Positions 1-6,817 of a stretch of DNA of 15,006 nucleotides are shown one piece after another. The stretch lies in assembly GCA_002450335.1 (NCBI GenBank), contig DJZB01000051.1:7710-22715 (forward strand). The letters run 5' to 3'. The stretch is from Rhodobiaceae bacterium UBA6963 (GTDB lineage: Bacteria > Pseudomonadota > Alphaproteobacteria > RS24). The notes under the pieces are model-generated. The model saw nothing but the letters and a program-made list of their open reading frames with translations, made no database searches and had not been told where the DNA came from. Both the position numbers and the translations under genes were made by a program. Every line of letters begins with the position of its first letter. Positions within the stretch are counted from its first letter, which is position 1.

Positions 1-299
1 TCAGCCTCTGCGCGCAATCTGTCCAGATTGCTGAATTCCCCAAAAAACATGCCAAGATTGCGCCACATCTCAATATTTAAAGATTTAATCTCGGCCTCAC
101 TTGCCTCGGGAAAAGCGGCCATTTTGTTTTTTAGCGCAATCTTGTTCAGAGGGAAAATGGGGCCAATCTTGGTAAACAGATAGCCAAAAAATCGGCTACT
201 TTTTTCTAGTCCCAAACAACGAGCAAGCTTAATGAAAGCCATTCCGAAGATAAGTTCAATTATATGTTTGAAAGTTTTCAGCATACTGGCAGGGCCCAT
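1..299 (-). CDS. lpxL: Lipid A biosynthesis acyltransferase LpxL/HtrB, N-terminal part (cut by the left edge)
   Basis: I read this gene by translating the minus strand by hand; 99 codons are present and it continues past the window edge. The family (LpxL/HtrB) moves a fatty acyl chain from acyl-ACP onto Kdo2-lipid IVA at the inner face of the inner membrane. Support comes from the N-terminal pattern: a hydrophobic stretch, then LGLEKSSRFFGYLFTKIGP, then AFPEASEAEIKSLNIEMWRNLG and an EF/LDR segment, which matches the usual AFPE-(x)-EI...MWxNLGR...E region of the family. The catalytic HX4D motif lies beyond the window, so activity cannot be judged. The ATG at 299 is 11 nt after the lpxK stop, with an in-frame stop upstream and a weak AGAAG ribosome site; an internal ATG at 284 is an alternative. 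It is the last visible gene of the lipid A operon. A related acyltransferase paralogue (LpxM/LpxXL type) remains possible. Confidence 0.75.
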   Translation of the reverse strand, partial: MGPASMLKTFKHIIELIFGMAFIKLARCLGLEKSSRFFGYLFTKIGPIFPLNKIALKNKMAAFPEASEAEIKSLNIEMWRNLGMFFGEFSNLDRLRAEA

Positions 300-310
300 T
301 GCTTCTATAA

Positions 311-1378
311 TTAATTATTTCCAGGTGCCGTATATAATTTTGATTGTCTGGCGTCAGCTAACCGCCCGATTAGAAATTCTTCCAATTTTTTATCTTCAGA
401 AAACATGGCAACAACATCCAATGTTTTGCAAATTTCGGCAAGTTTAAAGCGTTTACTGGATTTATCAAAACCTTCCAGCCTTACAGCATCCTTTCTGGTC
501 GTGATGAGTCGTGCATTATGTTGTTCGGCAAGTGCAAGCAAATCTGATGCGTCCTGCTCGGAATAATAATGGTGATCATTAAAATCTTGGCTGGACTGAA
601 TATCATATCCAAGTTTTTCAAGTTGGCTGTAAAATTTTGTCGGTCGTCCAATACCACAAAAAGCGACGACTTTTTCGGGCTGAGCGTTGGTCGCGGCAAG
701 CTCTGTCTCAAATATAGGGATATTGAGGTCACTTGCTTTTGAAATGACTGCGCTAACATCAGCTCTATGTAATTCGTGGGGTGGACCACTTATGATGATA
801 GCGTCAATTCTGGTGAGAGCGGCATCTATGTTTTCTCTTAACGGACCGGCGGGGAATACCGCGCCATTTCCAAACCCGGCTTGGCGGTCAATGACAGCAA
901 AGGTGAGTGATTTATATAGGTTTGGGTTCTGCATCCCGTCATCCATTATTAAGATGCTTGGGTTAACTTGCCTATCTCTCAAGGCAAGTTTTGCAGCATC
1001 TCGTCTGTTAGGTGCGATGAAAACCGGATAGTGATGCGCCATCATATAAGGTTCGTCACCGGTTAATTTGGCGTGGTGCAATTTTGGGTCAACTTTAAGC
1101 GCCTGCTTGTTATTGCCACCATATCCTCTTGAAAGAATGGAGGGTTGTTCCCCCATGGATTGAAGACATTCAGCAAGCTTAAGTGTCACGGGCGTTTTGC
1201 CGCTACCGCCCAGTGTAAAGTTCCCGACGCATATTACAGGTTTGCCGATATGTTCTGAATGAGAAAATTTCAATCTTAAATTAACGATTTGACCATAAAG
1301 AAACCCCAGAGGCCGAAGTGCCAATTTAGCCGGATGGAATTTATTTGGGGGAAAACGCCAAAATTTAGGAGCGCGCAT
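311..1378 (-). CDS. lpxK: Tetraacyldisaccharide 4'-kinase (lipid A 4'-kinase)
   Basis: LpxK uses ATP to phosphorylate the 4' position of the tetraacyl disaccharide, giving lipid IVA, at the cytoplasmic face of the inner membrane. The 355-residue length is normal for the family. Visible signatures are the P-loop VGNFTLGGSGKT (residues 51-62), SRGYGG (83-88), GDEP (107-110), the acidic MDDGMQ motif (145-150), FPAGPLRE (175-182), CGIGRP (241-246), the DHH motif (268-270) and TTRKDAVRL (293-301). The first 40 residues form the amphipathic membrane-associated region. The ATG start at 1378 has AGGATGA just upstream, and this ribosome site overlaps the waaA stop codon (1387-1389), which suggests translational coupling. 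It sits between waaA and lpxL, as expected for a Kdo-lipid A operon. Confidence 0.96.
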   Translation of the reverse strand: MRAPKFWRFPPNKFHPAKLALRPLGFLYGQIVNLRLKFSHSEHIGKPVICVGNFTLGGSGKTPVTLKLAECLQSMGEQPSILSRGYGGNNKQALKVDPKLHHAKLTGDEPYMMAHHYPVFIAPNRRDAAKLALRDRQVNPSILIMDDGMQNPNLYKSLTFAVIDRQAGFGNGAVFPAGPLRENIDAALTRIDAIIISGPPHELHRADVSAVISKASDLNIPIFETELAATNAQPEKVVAFCGIGRPTKFYSQLEKLGYDIQSSQDFNDHHYYSEQDASDLLALAEQHNARLITTRKDAVRLEGFDKSSKRFKLAEICKTLDVVAMFSEDKKLEEFLIGRLADARQSKLYTAPGNN

Positions 1379-1386
1379 ATTTCATC

Positions 1387-2667
1387 CTATCTTGAGGTTG
1401 TTTTCTCTAAAAACGGGGTAATGGCATTCAGTGTTTCATCCGTTGCGCCGGCATTCTTATCAATCAGTTTAAGGGCATTGTTTTTGAGTTTTTTTCTAAA
1501 GTCGCTGTCAGATAAGAGGAGATCGACCATATCGGTCATATCATTTTGTGAGAAGATTTCCCGTCCGGCATCCATCTCTTTCATCAGTGTAAACATTTCA
1601 GAAAAATTTTCATTCGACGGGCCGTAAAAAATGGCTGAGTCCAGCCTTGCAGCTTCCAGAGGATTTTGCCCTCCTTTGGGTGTGACAGTTCCTCCAATAA
1701 AAGCAATATCACTCAGCCTGTATAAAAGCCCCATTTCACCAATTGTGTCTGCCAGATAGATATCGGTATCTGCGTTAACGGGCTGATTTTCACTTCGCCG
1801 TGTAATCGTTAGATCCAACTCTGTGAGTTGTTTGACAAGACTGTCACCTCTTTGCGGGTGGCGCGGTGCGATGATGCTCAGCAATCCCGGGTGCTTGTTT
1901 TTTAGATTTTTATGCGTCTCAGCCACCATGAGTTCTTCACCTTCATGAGTGCTGGCAGCCAACCAGATAGGACGATTACCAATAGCTTGTGTGAGATTTT
2001 GAAGTTCGGCAGCTTTATGAGGCAAAGGCGGAGTGTCATATTTAAGATTACCTGCTGATATGATGCGCCGTGCACCAAGCATTTCATAACGAACGCAGGA
2101 ATGGTTATCTTGCGCGAGAATGAGGTCGAATTGATTGAGCAGATGTCTGACACTATTAGGAAACCGCTTCCAATTCTTAAATGAGTTTTGCGACATTCGC
2201 GCATTAATTAGAAACAGAGGCACATTATTCTGCTCCGCCTGATACATCAGGTTCGGCCAGATTTCAGACTCTACAAACAGGCCAATATCGGGATGCCAGT
2301 GTTTGACAAAGCGCTTGGCAAATCCCGGATGATCCATTGGCACATATTGGTGAATAATTCTTTCATGCGGATTGTCATTTGCGATTTTGGCAGAAGTGAC
2401 AGTCCCACTTGTGAGTAAGGTTTGGGCTGCCGGATGACTTTCAAGCAGTTTGCGTATTAAGGGCAGAACGCTAACCATTTCACCGACACTTGCTACATGC
2501 ACCCAAACCAAGAGACCTTTGGGACGCGCCATACCTGCGTATCCGCGCCGTTCAAATTTTCTGAATCCATCTTCACGCCCCATTCTTTTTCGTAAACGAA
2601 ATAAAATGCTTGTAAGCGGTCCGATGAGCCAGGTTACGACTCGATAAATATATAACACCAAAGGCAT
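1387..2667 (-). CDS. waaA: 3-deoxy-D-manno-octulosonic acid (Kdo) transferase
   Basis: WaaA (KdtA, glycosyltransferase family 30) transfers Kdo from CMP-Kdo to lipid IVA at the inner membrane. The protein is 426 residues, normal for the family. An N-terminal hydrophobic anchor (about residues 4-24) is followed by the basic segment before VWVHVASVGE (54-63), whose last Glu corresponds to the catalytic base. Other family signatures are ESEIWPN (133-139), GNLKYD (206-211), STHEGEE (239-245), APRHPQRG (267-274) and the C-terminal GGTVTPKGGQNPLEAA donor-binding region (325-340). The start lies only 2 nt after the stop of the upstream DUF374 gene and the stop is 8 nt before lpxK, so the three genes are surely co-transcribed. 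Whether it adds one or two Kdo residues cannot be told from sequence. Confidence 0.96.
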   Translation of the reverse strand: MPLVLYIYRVVTWLIGPLTSILFRLRKRMGREDGFRKFERRGYAGMARPKGLLVWVHVASVGEMVSVLPLIRKLLESHPAAQTLLTSGTVTSAKIANDNPHERIIHQYVPMDHPGFAKRFVKHWHPDIGLFVESEIWPNLMYQAEQNNVPLFLINARMSQNSFKNWKRFPNSVRHLLNQFDLILAQDNHSCVRYEMLGARRIISAGNLKYDTPPLPHKAAELQNLTQAIGNRPIWLAASTHEGEELMVAETHKNLKNKHPGLLSIIAPRHPQRGDSLVKQLTELDLTITRRSENQPVNADTDIYLADTIGEMGLLYRLSDIAFIGGTVTPKGGQNPLEAARLDSAIFYGPSNENFSEMFTLMKEMDAGREIFSQNDMTDMVDLLLSDSDFRKKLKNNALKLIDKNAGATDETLNAITPFLEKTTSR

Positions 2668-2669
2668 AA

Positions 2670-3380
2670 TTAGACTTTTAACAGATTTTCAGCTTTTTCA
2701 TGAAGTTCATTGAGGTTTTTTTCCAATTTCAAACGATAGGTCTCAATCATCTCGTCATCGGCATCTTTGGGGACGTAAATAGGTTTGCCATAGGCGATAA
2801 CCAATTTGCCAAAAGGCTTGTGAATTATAAATTGGTCCCATGATTTTTTGATATAGGCTTCGTTCTGTGTCCGGATGACTGTGGGCATAATCGGTTTTTG
2901 GCTCAACCGTGCTATGGCAATTATACCCCGACCACATTCAAATTTTGGACCGGGAGGAATATCTGCATTTATAAAGCCGCATGTCCCATTATTCAAATAT
3001 CTCAGAAGTGTACGAAAGGCGACAGCTCCTTTTTTATTCTTAGGTTTTTTGTCATGGGATGATCCTGTTCCGGACCCTCGAATGACTTTACACCCAGCTA
3101 AAATTGCATAAGCAACCGCAAGTTCGCCATCCTTATGCGGGGTAATGAGGCTGGCATAGGATTTCTTTTTCAACATGGATAAGGGGGCCATCAGAGTATT
3201 TCGATGCCACATAGCTTTGATATAGCTGTCCTCTGCATTTCGCATTGCCTCTGCATGCTCCTTCCCAATGACAGTTTTACGGCAGGAAAGAACCACAAAA
3301 CTTATCCAAATTTTCATTAGGAAGGCAATGACATAAATTACAGCACGGCTTTGCAAAAGTTCTTTAAACACTTTTTTCAT
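2670..3380 (-). CDS. DUF374 family, lysophospholipid acyltransferase-like protein (downstream copy)
   Basis: This 236-residue protein belongs to DUF374, a family related to glycerolipid acyltransferases and commonly found beside waaA in alphaproteobacteria; its substrate is not established. It has one hydrophobic segment (about residues 13-33), then MWHRN (57-61), PHKDGEL (81-87, the family HxDGE motif is kept), RGSGTG (101-106), a basic KNKKGA stretch (114-119), ADIPPGP (139-145) and CGRGIIAIARLSQKPIMP (149-166). It is a tandem paralogue of the gene at 3422-4132: my ungapped hand alignment gives 140 of 236 identical residues (49 of the first 100, 91 of the last 136). Because this copy keeps the HxDGE and RGS residues it is the more likely ancestral-type enzyme. 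No good ribosome site precedes the ATG. A role in modifying a lipid A precursor or phospholipid is inferred from the operon only. Confidence 0.88.
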   Translation of the reverse strand: MKKVFKELLQSRAVIYVIAFLMKIWISFVVLSCRKTVIGKEHAEAMRNAEDSYIKAMWHRNTLMAPLSMLKKKSYASLITPHKDGELAVAYAILAGCKVIRGSGTGSSHDKKPKNKKGAVAFRTLLRYLNNGTCGFINADIPPGPKFECGRGIIAIARLSQKPIMPTVIRTQNEAYIKKSWDQFIIHKPFGKLVIAYGKPIYVPKDADDEMIETYRLKLEKNLNELHEKAENLLKV

Positions 3381-3421
3381 TATTATTAGCTTTCTTAATG
3401 CGCTTTTTTTATGAGTTATAA

Positions 3422-4132
3422 TTAACCTTTTAACAGATTTTCAGCCCTTTCATGAAGGTCATTAAGGTTTTTTTCCAATTGAAGTCGACACGCTTCACTC
3501 ATTTCATCGTTCGCATCTTGCGGCACTGTAAGCGGGGCACCATAAAGTATTATCAACTTACCAAAAGGTTTTGGGATGATGAATTTGTCCCAAGCCTTTT
3601 CAATAATAATCTCGTTTTGTGAACGGATGGCTGTAGGCATTATAGGTTTTTGACTGAGCCGCGCCAACGCGACAATCCCTCTTCCGCATTCACGCGAGGG
3701 GCCGGGGGGAAGGTCGGCGGTTAACCAGACGCAGGTATGATTGTTTAAATAACGGATTAAATGCCGTAACCCCGTGGCGCCTTTTTTATTTTTAACGGGT
3801 CGTTTTGAGGCTGTACCTGTGCCAGAGCCAATCACGGGGGTAACGCCAGTCAGCCGAGCATAAAAAACACCTATTTTGCCGTCCACATGATTAGAACTCA
3901 GACTGGCATATGATTTTGATGACACCATAGTTTTGGGGGCCATGAGGAGGTTTCTGTGCCACATGGTGAGAATGAATGTGTCTTTGGTGGTTTTCATCTC
4001 ATCTAGATGCGGCTGACCGACAACAACCTTACGGCATGACAGAAAGACAAAACCAATCCAGATTTTGAGTATAAGTGCTGCAAAATAAAGCATTGCTTTG
4101 CTTCGCAAGATTTTTTTAATCACTACATTCAT
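3422..4132 (-). CDS. DUF374 family, lysophospholipid acyltransferase-like protein (upstream, diverged copy)
   Basis: This is the second 236-residue DUF374 protein, 41 bp upstream of its paralogue and aligned to it without gaps. The layout is the same: hydrophobic segment (about 14-33), MWHRN (57-61), the basic KNKKGA stretch (114-119), TADLPPGP (138-145), CGRGIVALARLSQKPIMP (149-166) and KPFGKL (188-193). It differs at motif positions that the family usually conserves: NHVDGK instead of HxDGE (residues 81-86) and IGSGTG instead of RGSGTG (101-106). The open frame is intact with no stop or frameshift, so it is probably still made. Altered substrate, a regulatory or partner role with the other copy, or weakened activity are all possible. 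It lies between msbA (47 bp away) and the second copy, so it should be transcribed with the lipid A genes. Confidence 0.85.
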   Translation of the reverse strand: MNVVIKKILRSKAMLYFAALILKIWIGFVFLSCRKVVVGQPHLDEMKTTKDTFILTMWHRNLLMAPKTMVSSKSYASLSSNHVDGKIGVFYARLTGVTPVIGSGTGTASKRPVKNKKGATGLRHLIRYLNNHTCVWLTADLPPGPSRECGRGIVALARLSQKPIMPTAIRSQNEIIIEKAWDKFIIPKPFGKLIILYGAPLTVPQDANDEMSEACRLQLEKNLNDLHERAENLLKG

Positions 4133-4179
4133 TATGCAACTTGAATATTAACTATTTAACCTAACTAACGCTTACCGGT

Positions 4180-5955
4180 TTATTGATCCTCAAATTGTGC
4201 CTTGTATAATTCAGCGTATAAACCTTTTGCTTTGGATAATTCTTCATGCGAACCGGACTGAACGACTTTACCCTGATCAATGACATATATTTTATCGGCA
4301 TTGATAATGGTCGATAACCGGTGTGCGACGACGAGTGATGTTCTGTCCTGCATCAAATAAGTAAGTGCTTTTTGAACTTCTTGCTCAGCCTTATTGTCCA
4401 ATGCCGACGTCGCCTCATCCAGCAAGAGGATTGGCGTGTCTTTCAGCATGGCACGGGCAATGGCGATGCGTTGTCGCTGACCGCCGGATAATTGCATGCC
4501 ACCTTCACCGCATCTTGTCTCATAGCCTTCCGGCAAGACAGAAATAAAATCATGTGCAGCAGCGCTTTTTGCGGCCTTTTCAATGGCCTTTTGGGAAGCA
4601 TTATCTTGGCCATAAGCAATATTGGCGGCGATTGTGTCATCGAATAGGAACGGCTCTTGTGTCACGAGTGCTGTTGAAGCTCTCAAGCTTTCAATTGTGA
4701 CAGTTTGAATATCTTGACCGTCTATTTCAATGCTGCCGGACACGGGGTCATAAAAACGTAAAACCAGGTTAAGCAAGGTTGATTTGCCCGCCCCTGATGG
4801 GCCAACGAGGGCAACTGTTTCCCCGGGATTAATGTCTATTGAAATGTCATCTAATGCGGAAATGTCACGATTACCGTATGCAAATGAGACATTTTTAAAC
4901 TCAATGCCGCCTTTTGAAATTTTGAGTTCACCCGCATCTGGCTTATTTTTAATTTCAATGGGCTTATCGATAATTTCGAAAACCCTTAGGCCGGCAGCTA
5001 CGCCTTCTTGCAGAACTACAGGCAGATTAGCTACGGACCTAAGCGGTTGGTAAGCAAGGAGGAGCGCGGAGATGAAGCCCATGAATTCACCTGCAGTCAA
5101 ATTTCCTTCAAAGCTCTGTCTCCCGCCCCAGAAAATAATGCCGGCAATTGCAACACCTGCCAAAGACTCAACAATAGGGCTGGATGCGGATTTGGCGCGC
5201 ACAGAACGCATGGTAAATTCCAGCACGCGGTTAATCACTCGGTCAGCATTCTTGGCTTCCAGTTTTTCACCTGCATAGGCTTTTACAACCCGGATCCCTT
5301 TAATGGTCTCTGATATGAGCCGTGATAGAAGCCCGGTCTCTGTCAGACCTTGATGAGAGGCTTTGCGGGTAACTTTGCCGAGCCGCCGCATTGACAAAAT
5401 ACCCGCCGGCATAACAATGACGACATAGATACTGGCCAGTTTCCAATTAAGGGTAAACATCATGCCAGTGAGGACAATCAAAGTAAAAAAGTGCCTGAAC
5501 AAATTAATCAAAGTTTGGTTCAGGGTGTTCGCCATGAGTTTGGCATCATTCAAAAATATGGCGATATAATTACCGGTATGCGAGTCTCCAAGTGTTTCCA
5601 AATCTGCCCTGATGATATTTTCATATATTTGAAGTTGAAGCCGGGCAGTAATTTTTTGCCCGACATAATTCAGGATAACATTTGATATGTATGTCGCGCC
5701 GCCGCGAACAATCGACATAATCATTACACCCAGCGGTATCATCACGAGCATGGTTCTGTCGCCATCAACAAAGACCGAGTCAACGGCTTGCTGAATAAAC
5801 CAAGGAAGTGCACCTGATGCTGCCGCGATAATCAAATTCGCTAAAATGCCCAATAGTATCAGCCCAAGGAACGGCTTGATGTAAACCGAAAATGTTCGTG
5901 TGCTGACTGCCAGCGTTTTTGACCGATGGGGGGATTTTGTTGATTCTTCAGACAT
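4180..5955 (-). CDS. msbA: Lipid A export ABC transporter, permease/ATP-binding protein
   Basis: This 591-residue protein is a half-size ABC exporter that would act as a homodimer in the inner membrane, flipping core-lipid A to the periplasmic face. An N-terminal membrane domain with about six hydrophobic spans (roughly residues 28-310) is followed by an ATPase domain with Walker A GPSGAGKST (385-393), the Q-loop TQEP (432-435), signature LSGGQRQR (489-496), Walker B ILLLDEATSALD (509-520) and the switch His in VVAHRLSTI (542-550). Sequence alone cannot separate MsbA from other type I exporters; the assignment rests on its position between the lipid A genes and cysQ. The ATG at 5955 lacks a recognisable ribosome site; a palindrome sits where one is expected. 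The substrate could differ, but the neighbourhood makes lipid A the best guess. Confidence 0.87.
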   Translation of the reverse strand: MSEESTKSPHRSKTLAVSTRTFSVYIKPFLGLILLGILANLIIAAASGALPWFIQQAVDSVFVDGDRTMLVMIPLGVMIMSIVRGGATYISNVILNYVGQKITARLQLQIYENIIRADLETLGDSHTGNYIAIFLNDAKLMANTLNQTLINLFRHFFTLIVLTGMMFTLNWKLASIYVVIVMPAGILSMRRLGKVTRKASHQGLTETGLLSRLISETIKGIRVVKAYAGEKLEAKNADRVINRVLEFTMRSVRAKSASSPIVESLAGVAIAGIIFWGGRQSFEGNLTAGEFMGFISALLLAYQPLRSVANLPVVLQEGVAAGLRVFEIIDKPIEIKNKPDAGELKISKGGIEFKNVSFAYGNRDISALDDISIDINPGETVALVGPSGAGKSTLLNLVLRFYDPVSGSIEIDGQDIQTVTIESLRASTALVTQEPFLFDDTIAANIAYGQDNASQKAIEKAAKSAAAHDFISVLPEGYETRCGEGGMQLSGGQRQRIAIARAMLKDTPILLLDEATSALDNKAEQEVQKALTYLMQDRTSLVVAHRLSTIINADKIYVIDQGKVVQSGSHEELSKAKGLYAELYKAQFEDQ

Positions 5956-5961
5956 TTAAAT

Positions 5962-6000
5962 TCACTAAGTGATTCTGATGCTTAATCATATATCAAGCAT
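5962..6000 (-). repeat. Two adjacent inverted repeats in the cysQ-msbA gap
   Basis: The 46-bp gap between cysQ and msbA contains two dyads. One is the 11-bp palindrome TCACTAAGTGA (5962-5972), which ends 6 nt before the msbA start codon, where a ribosome site would be expected. The other is a longer imperfect stem (5978-6000) with arms ATGCTTGAT and ATTAAGCAT and a 5-nt loop. There is no T-run after either, so they do not look like a terminator. They may influence translation or mRNA processing of msbA, or be chance in AT-rich spacer. Confidence 0.35.
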
Positions 6001-6001
6001 A

Positions 6002-6817
6002 TCATATATTATGTTTAATTTTCTCAACTCGTGACGCAAATTCTGCCATAAGCATGTCAGACCCTGCCATCAAACCCATATGACGGGTGGCTTGATTATT
6101 ATAAGTCAGTTGCTTGCGGTCTAATCCGCAGACCACGCCCCCCGCTTCATGCACAAGCAGATCACCGGCGGCAATATCCCAATCATTTTTGGCATTCATA
6201 ATTAAAGTCGCATCAAACTGTCCACCAGCGACGAGCGCCAAGCGATACGCAACGGAGTTTCTGTTTTCGACAGTTAATTGCGGCCATAAATGCGCCCAGC
6301 CCTCATGAGCAAACATTTTTTCATACCCGCAAATATGACTGTTTTCGAGGGTTTCACGTTCTGTGATTTGGACAGGTTTGCCATTGCAATGGGTGCCCAT
6401 GCCCAACATGGCGGCGTAAAATTCTTTATGAGCAGGATTATAGACAACCGCGCCGATAGGTCTGCGGTTTTCGACCAGAGCCACTGAAATAGTGAATTCC
6501 GGCTTGCCTTGGATAAAGGCTTTCGTGCCGTCAATAGGGTCAACAACCCAAACACGCGCGCAGGTTAACCTATGCTGATCATCGGGTGTTTCTTCTGATA
6601 GCCAGCCATAATCTGGTCTGGGGGTTTGCAGTTGTTGATGCAACAGGTCATTAACGGCAATGTCCGCTTCACTGACAGGCTGGTTTTCTTCTTTTTCCCA
6701 ATGCTGAGGCGATTGACCAAAATAGCGCATGCTTAAATCGCCGGCCTGCCGGACTGAAGAACATAACAGTTCAAAGTCTTCTTCAAGAGAAGACGTGACT
6801 GGACTAGAGACCTGCAA
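6002..6817 (-). CDS. cysQ: 3'(2'),5'-bisphosphate nucleotidase CysQ-like, inositol monophosphatase superfamily
   Basis: The protein (271 residues) belongs to the Mg2+-dependent inositol monophosphatase/CysQ superfamily; CysQ hydrolyses phosphoadenosine phosphate, a by-product of sulfate activation and of ACP charging with phosphopantetheine. Metal-site motifs are intact: WLSEET (72-77), DPIDGTKAF (93-101) and WDIAAGDLLVHEAGG (213-227). The start is a TTG at 6817, inside the last codons of tldE, with GGAAGAG 7 nt upstream; the next Met (residue 30) would remove the conserved first helix, so TTG is preferred. The 14-nt overlap with tldE points to translational coupling. In related genomes cysQ commonly sits between tldE and the DUF374-waaA-lpxK genes, which supports CysQ over inositol-1-phosphatase or histidinol phosphatase, though those cannot be excluded from motifs alone. 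Confidence 0.82.
   Translation of the reverse strand: MQVSSPVTSSLEEDFELLCSSVRQAGDLSMRYFGQSPQHWEKEENQPVSEADIAVNDLLHQQLQTPRPDYGWLSEETPDDQHRLTCARVWVVDPIDGTKAFIQGKPEFTISVALVENRRPIGAVVYNPAHKEFYAAMLGMGTHCNGKPVQITERETLENSHICGYEKMFAHEGWAHLWPQLTVENRNSVAYRLALVAGGQFDATLIMNAKNDWDIAAGDLLVHEAGGVVCGLDRKQLTYNNQATRHMGLMAGSDMLMAEFASRVEKIKHNI

Noticed and set aside
232..447. A 71-codon plus-strand frame near the left end
   Set aside because: It overlaps the lpxL start and the lpxK end, both of which are supported by family motifs on the other strand, and it has no ribosome site.
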